A stretch of 5,274 nucleotides of DNA from Candidatus Aenigmatarchaeota archaeon (GTDB lineage: Archaea; Aenigmatarchaeota; Aenigmatarchaeia; QMZP01; JAFGSV01): assembly GCA_030624445.1 (NCBI GenBank), contig JAUXKD010000047.1, positions 1 to 5,274 of the forward strand. The letters are read 5' to 3'. The stretch's first letter is position 1. Every line of letters begins with the position of its first letter. The translations under genes were made by a program, and so were the position numbers. Below the pieces are notes generated by a model. It had not been told where the DNA came from and searched no databases. It worked only from the letters and a program-made list of their open reading frames with translations. Of this stretch, positions 1-5,274 are shown one piece after another.

Positions 1-785
1 AGGTTCGATGTACCGTCTGAATCGTTCACCTTCAGTTCCACGGTTTTGGAACCGGCACCGCTGTCATTTACTACAAGAACCGTCCAGATTCCGGTCGCAG
101 AATTTATTGAGAATTCTGAGAAACAGCCGGACTGGCAGGTGTATGACAGCACATCGTTGAAGTCGTCGTCTGTAACGTTCGCGCTGAAGTTGTAGCTGCA
201 ACTGGTATCCTCGTAGCAGTTGATGTTCGGCAGGTAGTTACCTGCATCCTCTGCGAATATGCAGGGTGGACCCGTATTCACGATCGTCAGGTTGTCCTCG
301 GTAGAGAGATTGTCATAGGTTGAGCTCGTGCAATTTACTTGGTAATCAAGGTTGCCCTTGTAGTTGAACGAGCGGTTGTATTCCCAGAGATCGGTCGAGC
401 CGTTGTAAGACATGTTTACCCAACCTTCGTACACGCTGTCGTCGTCTTCGTCAAACCTGATTGTGCAATTCCCATCCGCGTCGGTTATGGTATCATTCGT
501 GCTGTTTGTGTAATTGGCGAAGGTGTATGTATTCCATTTGTAATCTTCTCCCCACTCCTTGCCACTAAAGCAAGTAGCTCCATAATTTTCATAAGACGTC
601 GGATAGGTGTACTTTGTTATTCCGCCCCCGTAGGGCTCGGTCTCGTCCCAGATGGCAAGCGTCGTTCCGCCGCCGCTGACGTTAACGGTGTAGGCACCCG
701 TGAACTCGGGAGACATTAGACCCGCAGAGACGAGTGCAACTGTGACCATCACCAGAATAGCAACATATCTAAACATTTCCGCCAT
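1..785 (-). CDS. Secreted/surface protein with Ig-like domains, N-terminal part (C-terminus beyond left edge)
   Basis: An uninterrupted minus-strand frame of 261 codons runs from ATG 785 off the left edge, so the C-terminus is missing. Residues 1-23 look like a signal peptide: a short start with one Arg, then a hydrophobic run (VAILVMVTVALVSAG). A second ATG at 776 would drop three residues; the AGGTG at 793-789 lies 3 bases from the first ATG and 12 from the second, so the start is not settled. Residues 40-170 have the pattern of an Ig-like domain common in DPANN surface proteins (AIWDETE, FANYTNST, NMSYNGS, EYNRSF, QVNCTSS). Residues 183-261 resemble a cadherin/He_PIG-type Ig fold (SATGIWTV, LKVNDSDG). 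I count 15 N-x-S/T sequons and paired cysteines, which fits an extracellular glycoprotein. It is divergent from moxR. The domain family is recognised by pattern only; the exact role is unknown. Confidence 0.85.
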   Translation of the reverse strand, partial: MAEMFRYVAILVMVTVALVSAGLMSPEFTGAYTVNVSGGGTTLAIWDETEPYGGGITKYTYPTSYENYGATCFSGKEWGEDYKWNTYTFANYTNSTNDTITDADGNCTIRFDEDDDSVYEGWVNMSYNGSTDLWEYNRSFNYKGNLDYQVNCTSSTYDNLSTEDNLTIVNTGPPCIFAEDAGNYLPNINCYEDTSCSYNFSANVTDDDFNDVLSYTCQSGCFSEFSINSATGIWTVLVVNDSGAGSKTVELKVNDSDGTSN

Positions 786-814
786 ATACACCTGTTAATA
801 ATTGCACTCGAAAG

Positions 815-826
815 CTAAAATAAATT
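815..826 (-). promoter_or_regulatory. Putative archaeal TATA box for the left surface-protein gene
   Basis: On the minus strand this reads AATTTATTTTAG, an A/T-rich box in an otherwise more GC-rich spacer. Its centre lies about 35 bases upstream of ATG 785. With the usual 22-27 base distance from TATA box to transcript start, the leader would be only about 10 bases. Assigned by sequence and spacing only. Confidence 0.45.
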
Positions 827-931
827 CCCCACTTAATCGACGCTGATTACGGAGAAGTGGTGGTTTGTGCCTGGGATATGTGGACTGTTTAGAAAGTGCC
901 GTCCACCTCGATTTCCGAGCAACAGCAGCGC
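827..931. other. Divergent intergenic core, no gene seen
   Basis: This stretch separates the two divergent promoters. I find no convincing reading frame, tRNA or known RNA. The only structure seen is a 6-base inverted repeat, GTGGAC (880-885) and GTCCAC (901-906), separated by 15 bases. It could be an operator or a chance match. Confidence 0.4.
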
Positions 932-950
932 ATTAAAACAAATTTATATC
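932..950 (+). promoter_or_regulatory. Archaeal BRE/TATA promoter of the moxR operon
   Basis: An A-rich BRE-like stretch (ATTAAAACA, 932-940) directly precedes a strong TATA-like box (AATTTATAT, 941-949). The box centre is about 28 bases from the ATG at 973, which puts the transcript start at or within a few bases of the start codon. No Shine-Dalgarno sequence lies before that ATG (only AATTAAAATAAT). Both facts point to a leaderless mRNA for the first gene of the operon. Confidence 0.7.
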
Positions 951-972
951 CAGTCAGGCAAATTAAAATAAT

Positions 973-1962
973 ATGGAAGGAGAGGAAGCGCTGAGGTCAA
1001 AAATAAAGGAGTACCAGTTAATTATCGAAAAGATCAGAAAAGAGACGTCGAAGATCGTCGTGGGGCAGGAAAAGACCATAGAAACCATCCTGAACTGCCT
1101 TCTGGCCAACGGCCACATAATCGTGGAGGGGGTTCCGGGCATAGCCAAGACCCTGCTCATCAGGGCCCTTTCAAAGGCCACGGGCGGCATGTTCAGCAGG
1201 ATACAGTTCACCGTCGACCTGCTGCCCACTGACATCACCGGCCTGACTGCTTACAACGAGCAGAAGGGCTTTTACGTGATTAAAGGGCCCATCTTTGCCA
1301 ACTTCCTTCTCGCCGACGAAATAAACAGGACCCCGCCGAAGGTGCAGTCAGCTATGCTCGAGGCGATGGCGGAGAGGCAGGTAACCATAGGCAAGGAAAC
1401 GTTTTCGATGATGAACCCCTTCTTCGTGCTCGCAACCCAGAACCCCATAGAGACGAGCGGTACATACCCGCTTCCCGAGGCACAGATTGACAGGTTCCTG
1501 TTCAAAGTCAAGATGGGCTACCCGAGTACCGATGAGGAAAAGGAAATCATGAAGAGGAACATCCAGATAAAGTCCTTCGATGAATACGGCCTGCAGGCCG
1601 TCACGAGCCCGGATAAGGTCCTTGAAATGCAGGAGACCGTGAAGAGCGTGTACCTCAGCAAGGAGGTTGAGGAGTACATAGTCAGCTTGGTGGAATCCAC
1701 AAGAACACCTCAAAAGTACGGAATCGAGCTTGGAAAATACATAGAATGGGGGGCGTCTCCCAGGGCTTCCATATTCCTTTTCTTAGCCTCGAAGGCCAAC
1801 GCCCTGATGAAAGGCGATACCTTCGTTACCCCGTCCCACATAAAGGAGATCGCATACAACGTGCTCAGGCACAGGATAATCCTCAACTACGAAGGACTGG
1901 CAGAAAACGTTTCCACCGACGACCTGATATCGGAAATCCTGTCAAAAGTACCGGTGCCTTGA
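973..1962 (+). CDS. moxR: MoxR-family AAA+ ATPase
   Basis: A 329-residue protein, the usual length for the family, with every ATPase motif present: Walker A GVPGIAKT (53-60), Walker B LLADEIN (112-118), sensor 1 in ATQNP (154-158), the family signature PEAQIDRF (168-175) and sensor 2 Arg264 in GASPRAS. The C-terminal part (about 215-329) fits the AAA lid domain. The protein should be cytosolic, hydrolyse ATP as a ring, and act on partner proteins. MoxR ATPases are known to work with VWA proteins in chaperone-like maturation of enzymes or envelope complexes, and the next two genes encode such VWA-type partners. The start at 973 is supported by the promoter 28 bases upstream and by the expected helical N-terminus before VVGQE. 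The real substrate cannot be read from the sequence. The symbol denotes the family, not a proven role in methanol oxidation. Confidence 0.95.
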   Translation: MEGEEALRSKIKEYQLIIEKIRKETSKIVVGQEKTIETILNCLLANGHIIVEGVPGIAKTLLIRALSKATGGMFSRIQFTVDLLPTDITGLTAYNEQKGFYVIKGPIFANFLLADEINRTPPKVQSAMLEAMAERQVTIGKETFSMMNPFFVLATQNPIETSGTYPLPEAQIDRFLFKVKMGYPSTDEEKEIMKRNIQIKSFDEYGLQAVTSPDKVLEMQETVKSVYLSKEVEEYIVSLVESTRTPQKYGIELGKYIEWGASPRASIFLFLASKANALMKGDTFVTPSHIKEIAYNVLRHRIILNYEGLAENVSTDDLISEILSKVPVP

Positions 1963-1963
1963 G

Positions 1964-2860
1964 ATGGTATCAGAACTAAGAGTGGATGTTACTTCTGTGT
2001 TACGAGAACTGGAAGTAGTGATGAGGGTACTGACAGAGAGCCGGATAGTGAGCAGGTACAGGCGGATATTCAAGGGAAGGGGACTGGAGTTCGAGGATTT
2101 CAGGGAGTACACCACAAGCGACGACGCCACCAGAATAGACTGGATGGCCAGCAAAAGGGCAAACAAGCTGCTTATCAGGCTGTTCAAGGAGGAGCGGGAC
2201 ATAAATGTGTTCTTTATGGTCGATGTCAGCAGGAGCATGCTGTTCGGTTCCACGAAAAAACTGAAGCACGAGTATGCCGCGGAGCTGGTGACGGCCCTAT
2301 CCCACTTCGTTCTGGAGAGCGGGGACAAGGTCGGACTCCTGCTCTTCAGCGACAAGGTCATGAAATACGTGGAACCTGCGAAAGGCACGAAGCATTTTTA
2401 CGTCATGCTCAAAAACCTTTTAACGCCGGATTTCTACGGCGGGGGTTACAATCTCACCAATGCGCTGGACTTCCTTATGAACACCGTGCAAGACAGGAGC
2501 ATCGTCTTTATCGTGTCGGATTTCATAGGATTGGAGAAAGACTGGGAAAAGATCGTGAAGCAGTCGTCAGCCAAATTCGACGGTGTTGCGATCATGGTAA
2601 GGGACCCGAGGGATGAAAACCTGCCTGCCGGCGTGGGGCAGATGGTAATAGCGGACCCCTATTCGGAAGGGGAAATACTGATAGACTGCAACGACAAGGC
2701 TAAAAGGAGTGAATACGAAAGATACGTCAGAAACGAAAAAGAAAATATAAGGGCGACGTTGAAGGCGGCCAGGTGGGATTTGTTGGAGGTCTCAACGAAG
2801 GAAGGCTTCGTTTCCCCCCTGATCAGATTCCTTAAGAGGAGGGAGATACTATTCAGATAG
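1964..2860 (+). CDS. DUF58 family protein (VWA-like fold)
   Basis: A 298-residue soluble protein. The DUF58 hallmark spans about 38-65: GRGLEFEDFREY, then SDDATRIDW and SKR. A VWA-like domain follows from about 80, with the metal-site motif DVSRS (Asp87, Ser89, Ser91) and the strand FIVSDF (Asp186). At the place where VWA domains usually carry the third metal-site residue (G-T before a hydrophobic position), this protein has GGGYNLTNAL with Tyr162, so the site may be incomplete. No signal peptide or membrane segment is visible. The ATG lies one base after the moxR stop, with a weak GGTG at 1953-1956, so translation is probably coupled. DUF58 proteins almost always sit beside MoxR and are thought to be its partners or adaptors. 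Family call is firm; function is inferred from context. Confidence 0.93.
   Translation: MVSELRVDVTSVLRELEVVMRVLTESRIVSRYRRIFKGRGLEFEDFREYTTSDDATRIDWMASKRANKLLIRLFKEERDINVFFMVDVSRSMLFGSTKKLKHEYAAELVTALSHFVLESGDKVGLLLFSDKVMKYVEPAKGTKHFYVMLKNLLTPDFYGGGYNLTNALDFLMNTVQDRSIVFIVSDFIGLEKDWEKIVKQSSAKFDGVAIMVRDPRDENLPAGVGQMVIADPYSEGEILIDCNDKAKRSEYERYVRNEKENIRATLKAARWDLLEVSTKEGFVSPLIRFLKRREILFR
2837..2842 (+). promoter_or_regulatory. Shine-Dalgarno site supporting an AUU start at 2851
   Basis: A perfect AGGAGG, complementary to the archaeal 16S rRNA tail, lies inside the end of the DUF58 gene. It is 8 bases before ATT 2851, 14 before ATA 2857 and 32 before TTG 2875. Only the ATT has normal spacing. The same 8-base spacing is seen at the ATG at 4605 in this window. 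Confidence 0.7.
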
Positions 2861-3783
2861 CATTCGCAAATCCGTTGTATCTTTGGTTTTTCATGTTTGT
2901 ACCGGCGATTCTGCTGGTGCACTTCATCAGCCTGAGGAAGATAAAAAGAAAGGCCATGATGTTTGCAAACTACGAGGCCATGGAGCATGTTTTCGGCAAA
3001 AAGATACTGAGCAGGAATTTCCCTCTGCTTCTCGTAAGGGTGCTAATTCTGGTATTCCTTGTGTTCTCTATTGCAGGCACTACGATTATTTACGAGGGTC
3101 TTGTGAGCAATCTGGACTTCGCCCTCGCGATAGACGCTTCGGCCAGCATGCTCGCGCGGGATTACGAACCGGACAGGCTGGCTGCCGCCAAGAAGGCCGC
3201 GCTGCTGTTCATTGATTCGATACCTGAAGAAACGAAAGTCGGCGTTGTGAGCTTCGCAGGTGCCGGATTCGTGAAGCAGGAACTCAGCAGTGACGGTGAG
3301 CAGATCAAAGACGTGATAGGGAAGGTGGACATAGAACTGGCCGGAGGGACTGCCATAGGGGAGGCAATTATCAGCTCTGTAAACCTGCTGCTGGGAGGGC
3401 AAAGAAACGGGAACATCATACTGCTGACTGACAGCGAGAACAATGTGGGCCCCAGCATCAGTGACGCCATCGCATACGCCAAAAAGTTCGATGTGACCAT
3501 AAACACGATAGGCATAGGCACTGAGGAAGGAGCCGTGATAGGGGACACGACCTTTGTGGTGGGCCTCGACTCCGAGACTCTGGAACTGATAGCGGGACAA
3601 ACAGGAGGGAAGTACTACAGGGCAAGGACCGACATCGAACTGGAAAGCGCGTTCAAAGAAATAGCCACCTCCACCACGCGGAACATCACTGTTGACATCT
3701 CCTCTTATCTTATGCTTGTCGCGTTCGGGGTCTTCATCGTGGAGCTTGTGATGGTGAACAGCAAGTACAGGACGATACCCTGA
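2851..3783 (+). CDS. BatA-like membrane-anchored VWA protein, probable AUU start
   Basis: 310 residues if begun at ATT 2851. The first conventional start, TTG 2875, would give 302 but would remove the FANPLYLW segment typical of BatA/BatB N-termini and has no ribosome site. No ATG, GTG or TTG occurs between the upstream in-frame stop (2833) and 2875. Numbering from 2851: membrane helix 1 at about 8-28, basic loop (KIKRK), helix 2 at about 57-81, VWA domain about 88-275, helix 3 at about 285-303. The metal site looks complete: DASAS (95-99), Thr167 in GGTAIGEA, Asp194 in LLTDSENN. This is the BatA/BatB layout, with the VWA domain between helix 2 and helix 3. The gene overlaps the end of the DUF58 gene by 10 bases and is last in the operon. 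Likely role: membrane-bound partner of the MoxR ATPase. BatA versus BatB cannot be distinguished here. Confidence 0.9.
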   Translation: MQIAFANPLYLWFFMFVPAILLVHFISLRKIKRKAMMFANYEAMEHVFGKKILSRNFPLLLVRVLILVFLVFSIAGTTIIYEGLVSNLDFALAIDASASMLARDYEPDRLAAAKKAALLFIDSIPEETKVGVVSFAGAGFVKQELSSDGEQIKDVIGKVDIELAGGTAIGEAIISSVNLLLGGQRNGNIILLTDSENNVGPSISDAIAYAKKFDVTINTIGIGTEEGAVIGDTTFVVGLDSETLELIAGQTGGKYYRARTDIELESAFKEIATSTTRNITVDISSYLMLVAFGVFIVELVMVNSKYRTIP

Positions 3784-3807
3784 TGGTAGCCTTCCCTGGT
3801 TTCAGGT
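3784..3807. other. Convergent spacer between the two operons
   Basis: Only 24 bases separate the stop of the BatA-like gene from the stop of the leftward operon. A minimal hairpin, CCTG-GTTT-CAGG (3795-3806), with a 4-base stem is present but no T-run follows on either strand. Transcripts from both sides probably overlap. Confidence 0.4.
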
Positions 3808-4266
3808 TCACTCCTTCGATGAAAGAGTTTCACTATACTCCTTGACAAGGGAATTGTACACGGCTATCACCCTCTTTGTTTCGTTGTTTATTTTTCTTTT
3901 GGTTTCCGGTGAAAGGCTGTCGTACAGCTCTCTCAGTTCCGAGTAGTTTTCCATGGCGTCTTCGGCCCTCTTTTTCTTCAAGTTCCCCTCGGCCTCCAAG
4001 AGCAGCTTCCTTAATTTCGGTATCCTTTCCTTTTCATCGGTCGGGATCAGTATGTCTTTTTCTGTGACCTTTTTCTCCGGTACAGGCGCTTCCTCCTTTT
4101 CTTTCGGCTTTTCCTCGCCGGGCGGCTCTTTCTCCTGAGCCTTCTCAGGAACTCCCTCCACATATTCCGTAAGCTTGCCTACAATCTGAACGGATTTTTC
4201 AAGCAGGGCCTGGAACTTCTCCTTATCTATTTCGTGCCCGCCGTATTCCGCTTCAGACATATCCAT
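3808..4266 (-). CDS. Helical, Lys/Glu-rich protein: C-terminal part of a stop-interrupted gene
   Basis: From ATG 4266 this gives 152 residues, but the open frame continues upstream without a break to the TAA at 4353-4351, adding residues such as HLELNEELSKLGIGDD. That extension contains no ATG, GTG or TTG, and no Shine-Dalgarno site precedes ATG 4266, so independent translation is doubtful. The frame is identical to that of the upstream ORF at 4605-4351. In the 152-residue numbering: a helical module with MSEAEYGG (3-10), a charged Pro/Glu/Lys linker (about 40-70), and a C-terminal two-to-three-helix domain (about 78-149, AEDAMENYSELRELYDSL) of the TPR-like kind frequent in DPANN proteins. 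The extension plus YGG module loosely resembles the cytosolic tail of BatD-like proteins. Most likely this is the cytosolic part of one larger protein. No function is established. Confidence 0.7.
   Translation of the reverse strand: MDMSEAEYGGHEIDKEKFQALLEKSVQIVGKLTEYVEGVPEKAQEKEPPGEEKPKEKEEAPVPEKKVTEKDILIPTDEKERIPKLRKLLLEAEGNLKKKRAEDAMENYSELRELYDSLSPETKRKINNETKRVIAVYNSLVKEYSETLSSKE
3887..3902 (+). terminator. Possible T-tract terminator for the moxR operon
   Basis: The plus strand reads TTTATTTTTCTTTTGG about 105 bases past the BatA-like stop. Archaeal terminators are often plain T-tracts, so this could end the rightward transcript. The same bases encode Lys/Asn-rich residues of the opposite gene, so the T content may be incidental. 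Confidence 0.25.
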
Positions 4267-4350
4267 GGTGTAGTTTATGACTTCGTTTTTAACATCATCG
4301 CCGATTCCCAGCTTGCTGAGCTCTTCGTTGAGTTCCAGGTGCGCAAATTC

Positions 4351-4353
4351 TTA
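4351..4353 (-). other. In-frame TAA splitting one reading frame
   Basis: The codons read ATA AAA TAA GAA TTT. Both flanking ORFs are in the same frame and both look like coding sequence up to this codon. A single base change (TAT or TAC) would restore IKYEF and one protein of about 265 residues. TAA is also a real stop in this window (4609-4607), and TGA and TAG end other genes, so a changed genetic code is not indicated. Confidence 0.7.
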
Positions 4354-4605
4354 TTTTATCTCGAGAAGCTCGCTGAAGAAGCTCCTCATGATACCGTTGA
4401 GCTTTTTGAACAGGACTGGAAGCTTCTCTCTCCCGGCCTCTTCATTCAGTTTATTGATTTTCCTGATAAAGAGCCTTCCCACCACGTCCTCCCTTCTCAT
4501 GTCCACTCCCTTTCTTCCCTGCAGCTTCAGGTACTTGTATATGAGATAGGATACTACCGCTACGAGGACGCCTGCAATCGTTATCAAAAGGTATCTCTGT
4601 AACAT
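4351..4605 (-). CDS. Membrane-anchored helical protein: N-terminal part of a stop-interrupted gene
   Basis: 84 residues from ATG 4605 to TAA 4353-4351. An N-terminal membrane helix (about 4-25, LLITIAGVLVAVVSYLIY) is followed by basic residues (KYLKLQGRKG), suggesting a cytosolic C-terminal side, and then by an amphipathic helical stretch ending SELLEIK. The start is well supported: GGGAGGA at 4619-4613 lies about 8 bases upstream and the ATG is one base after the stop of the preceding surface-protein gene, so translation is probably coupled. The next in-frame codons after the TAA are open for 180 more residues with the same helical character. The intact gene would span 4605-3808 and encode about 265 residues. 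As it stands the product is either a short membrane protein or a truncated one. Confidence 0.75.
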   Translation of the reverse strand: MLQRYLLITIAGVLVAVVSYLIYKYLKLQGRKGVDMRREDVVGRLFIRKINKLNEEAGREKLPVLFKKLNGIMRSFFSELLEIK

Positions 4606-4606
4606 T

Positions 4607-5274
4607 TTATTTTCCTCCCATCCTCCTGTAGATATAAAGCAGCACGGTCTCCTTCCTGTAGACGTATAGTAGTATTGACACCACTATTAATAATATGATT
4701 ATCAGCATGAATATCGCCCCATCTATCCAGAATTCCGCACAATCCTCCATGCATCCGTACAGCTCTCCTGCCTCGCAAACATTGTTGCCGCAGACCGCTA
4801 CCTGGGGAGGCACGACGCACGGACGGCACGGGCCGCCGCAGTCCGCGCCCTCTTCGCATTCACCGCTGACATGGCAGTTCTTTATACCGTCGGAGCATGT
4901 CGGGCATTGAGGGCACGGGCCGCCGCAGTCGGTGAGTATCTCGCAATGGCCGTCATGGCAGTTCGTGATGCCGTCATAACAGTCTGGACTTGGCGTATAA
5001 ATGCAGCTCCTCAAGTCCTCCGGCTTGTTTACCGTGGTGTTGCATTTGGCAAGGTCCACGCAAACCTTTATCTGTATGCCCTCCTTGGAGCATTCGGACC
5101 ACGACGTGCATCTCCAGTTTTCAATGCAGGGGGCTGTTCCCAACTGTCCTCCGCTGGGTCCGGGAGGGATGGGTACCTTTATCGTGTCAAATACAATGAG
5201 CCTCCACTGGTGCGAATCCGTGAGGTTGCCGTCGCTCGCAACGACGGTGATGTTGTAAACACCGCTTGAGGAGG
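4607..5274 (-). CDS. Cysteine-rich surface protein with C-terminal membrane anchor (N-terminus beyond right edge)
   Basis: The frame is open from the right edge (first full codon 5272) to TAA 4609-4607, giving 221 residues of the C-terminal part; the TTG at 5143 is not a credible start because coding continues upstream. In partial numbering: end of an Ig/cadherin-like domain (1-29, SGVYNITVVASDGN); a Pro-rich linker (33-43); a thrombospondin-1-like module (48-90, ENWRCTSWSEC, then VCVDLAKC and LRSC); two tandem cysteine repeats (about 96-152) of the form C-DGI-NCH-CE-DCGGPC-C; a CGNNVCEAGE motif (161-170) with a closing C-MEDC; a membrane helix (about 182-204); and a short basic tail. The ectodomain has 22 cysteines, an even number, consistent with disulphides outside the cell. 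Such modules are frequent in DPANN surface proteins. Likely roles are adhesion or envelope structure, possibly as a MoxR/VWA client. The ligand is unknown. Confidence 0.88.
   Translation of the reverse strand, partial: SSSGVYNITVVASDGNLTDSHQWRLIVFDTIKVPIPPGPSGGQLGTAPCIENWRCTSWSECSKEGIQIKVCVDLAKCNTTVNKPEDLRSCIYTPSPDCYDGITNCHDGHCEILTDCGGPCPQCPTCSDGIKNCHVSGECEEGADCGGPCRPCVVPPQVAVCGNNVCEAGELYGCMEDCAEFWIDGAIFMLIIILLIVVSILLYVYRKETVLLYIYRRMGGK
4613..4619 (-). promoter_or_regulatory. Shine-Dalgarno site for the ORF starting at 4605
   Basis: GGGAGGA on the minus strand lies about 8 bases before ATG 4605 and doubles as codons for the last residues (GGK) of the surface protein. This fits translational coupling of the two leftward genes. 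Confidence 0.7.
4817..4987 (-). repeat. Tandem DCGGPC cysteine-repeat pair within the surface protein
   Basis: Two adjacent units, 4987-4904 and 4903-4817, encode 28 and 29 residues with matching cysteine spacing: C-DGI-NCH, CE, DCGGPC and a final C. At DNA level the units share an identical 19-base stretch (4825-4843 and 4912-4930), which suggests a fairly recent duplication or gene conversion. Confidence 0.8.

Noticed and set aside
339..719. Plus-strand ORF of 126 codons
   Set aside because: It lies opposite the left surface-protein frame, which has a signal peptide, sequons and domain patterns. The plus-strand translation shows no recognisable motifs.
3043..3600. Minus-strand ORF of 185 codons opposite the BatA-like gene
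   Set aside because: The plus strand encodes a clear VWA domain with its metal-site motifs. The antisense product has no recognisable features and is explained by codon bias.
4351..4353. Pyrrolysine or recoded stop as the explanation of the in-frame stop
   Set aside because: Pyrrolysine uses UAG, and this is UAA. UAA also ends the adjacent surface-protein gene, so a reassigned code is unlikely.
4234..4602. Plus-strand ORF of 122 codons opposite the split gene
   Set aside because: It could have meant the minus frame is not real, but the minus frame has a strong ribosome site, a membrane helix and helical coding character. The plus ORF has no ribosome site or motif.
4817..4987. CRISPR-like or intergenic repeat array
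   Set aside because: The repeats are two coding units in frame with conserved cysteine spacing, with no spacers and only two copies.
4607..5143. A complete 178-residue protein starting at TTG 5143
   Set aside because: The frame continues upstream to the window edge with an Ig-like domain end and Pro-rich linker, so the TTG is internal and the gene is simply cut by the window.

Overview
The window looks like part of an archaeal genome, most likely a DPANN-type lineage known from metagenomes. This placement is an inference. It rests on a TATA/BRE-like promoter that puts a gene at or near the transcript 5' end, heavy use of AGG/AGA arginine and ATA isoleucine codons, Shine-Dalgarno sites matching the archaeal 16S tail, and sequon-rich surface proteins with Ig-like, thrombospondin-like and DCGGPC cysteine modules. 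I cannot assign a species.

Layout. (1) Positions 1-785, minus strand: N-terminal part of a secreted or surface protein that runs off the left edge. (2) 786-972: divergent intergenic region with a promoter for each side. (3) 973-3783, plus strand: a tight three-gene operon of a MoxR-family AAA+ ATPase, a DUF58 protein with a von Willebrand A (VWA)-like fold, and a BatA-like membrane-anchored VWA protein. (4) 3784-3807: a 24-base convergent spacer. (5) 3808-5274, minus strand: a second operon read leftwards. It holds the C-terminal part of a cysteine-rich, C-terminally anchored surface protein, then a gene for an N-terminally anchored helical protein whose frame is split by one in-frame TAA.

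How the genes may work together. MoxR ATPases paired with DUF58 and VWA membrane proteins are thought to act as chaperones or remodelling machines for envelope proteins and complexes. The convergent operon supplies pieces that recall the rest of a bacterial Bat locus: an Ig-like ectodomain with a C-terminal membrane anchor (BatD-like), and a membrane-anchored cytosolic helical protein with a TPR-like tail (BatC-like or BatD-tail-like). I infer, but cannot prove, that the two operons form one envelope-associated system.

The points most worth checking are the in-frame TAA at 4351-4353, the apparent AUU start of the BatA-like gene at 2851, the loss of the usual third metal-site (MIDAS) threonine in the DUF58 protein, and the two edge-truncated surface proteins.
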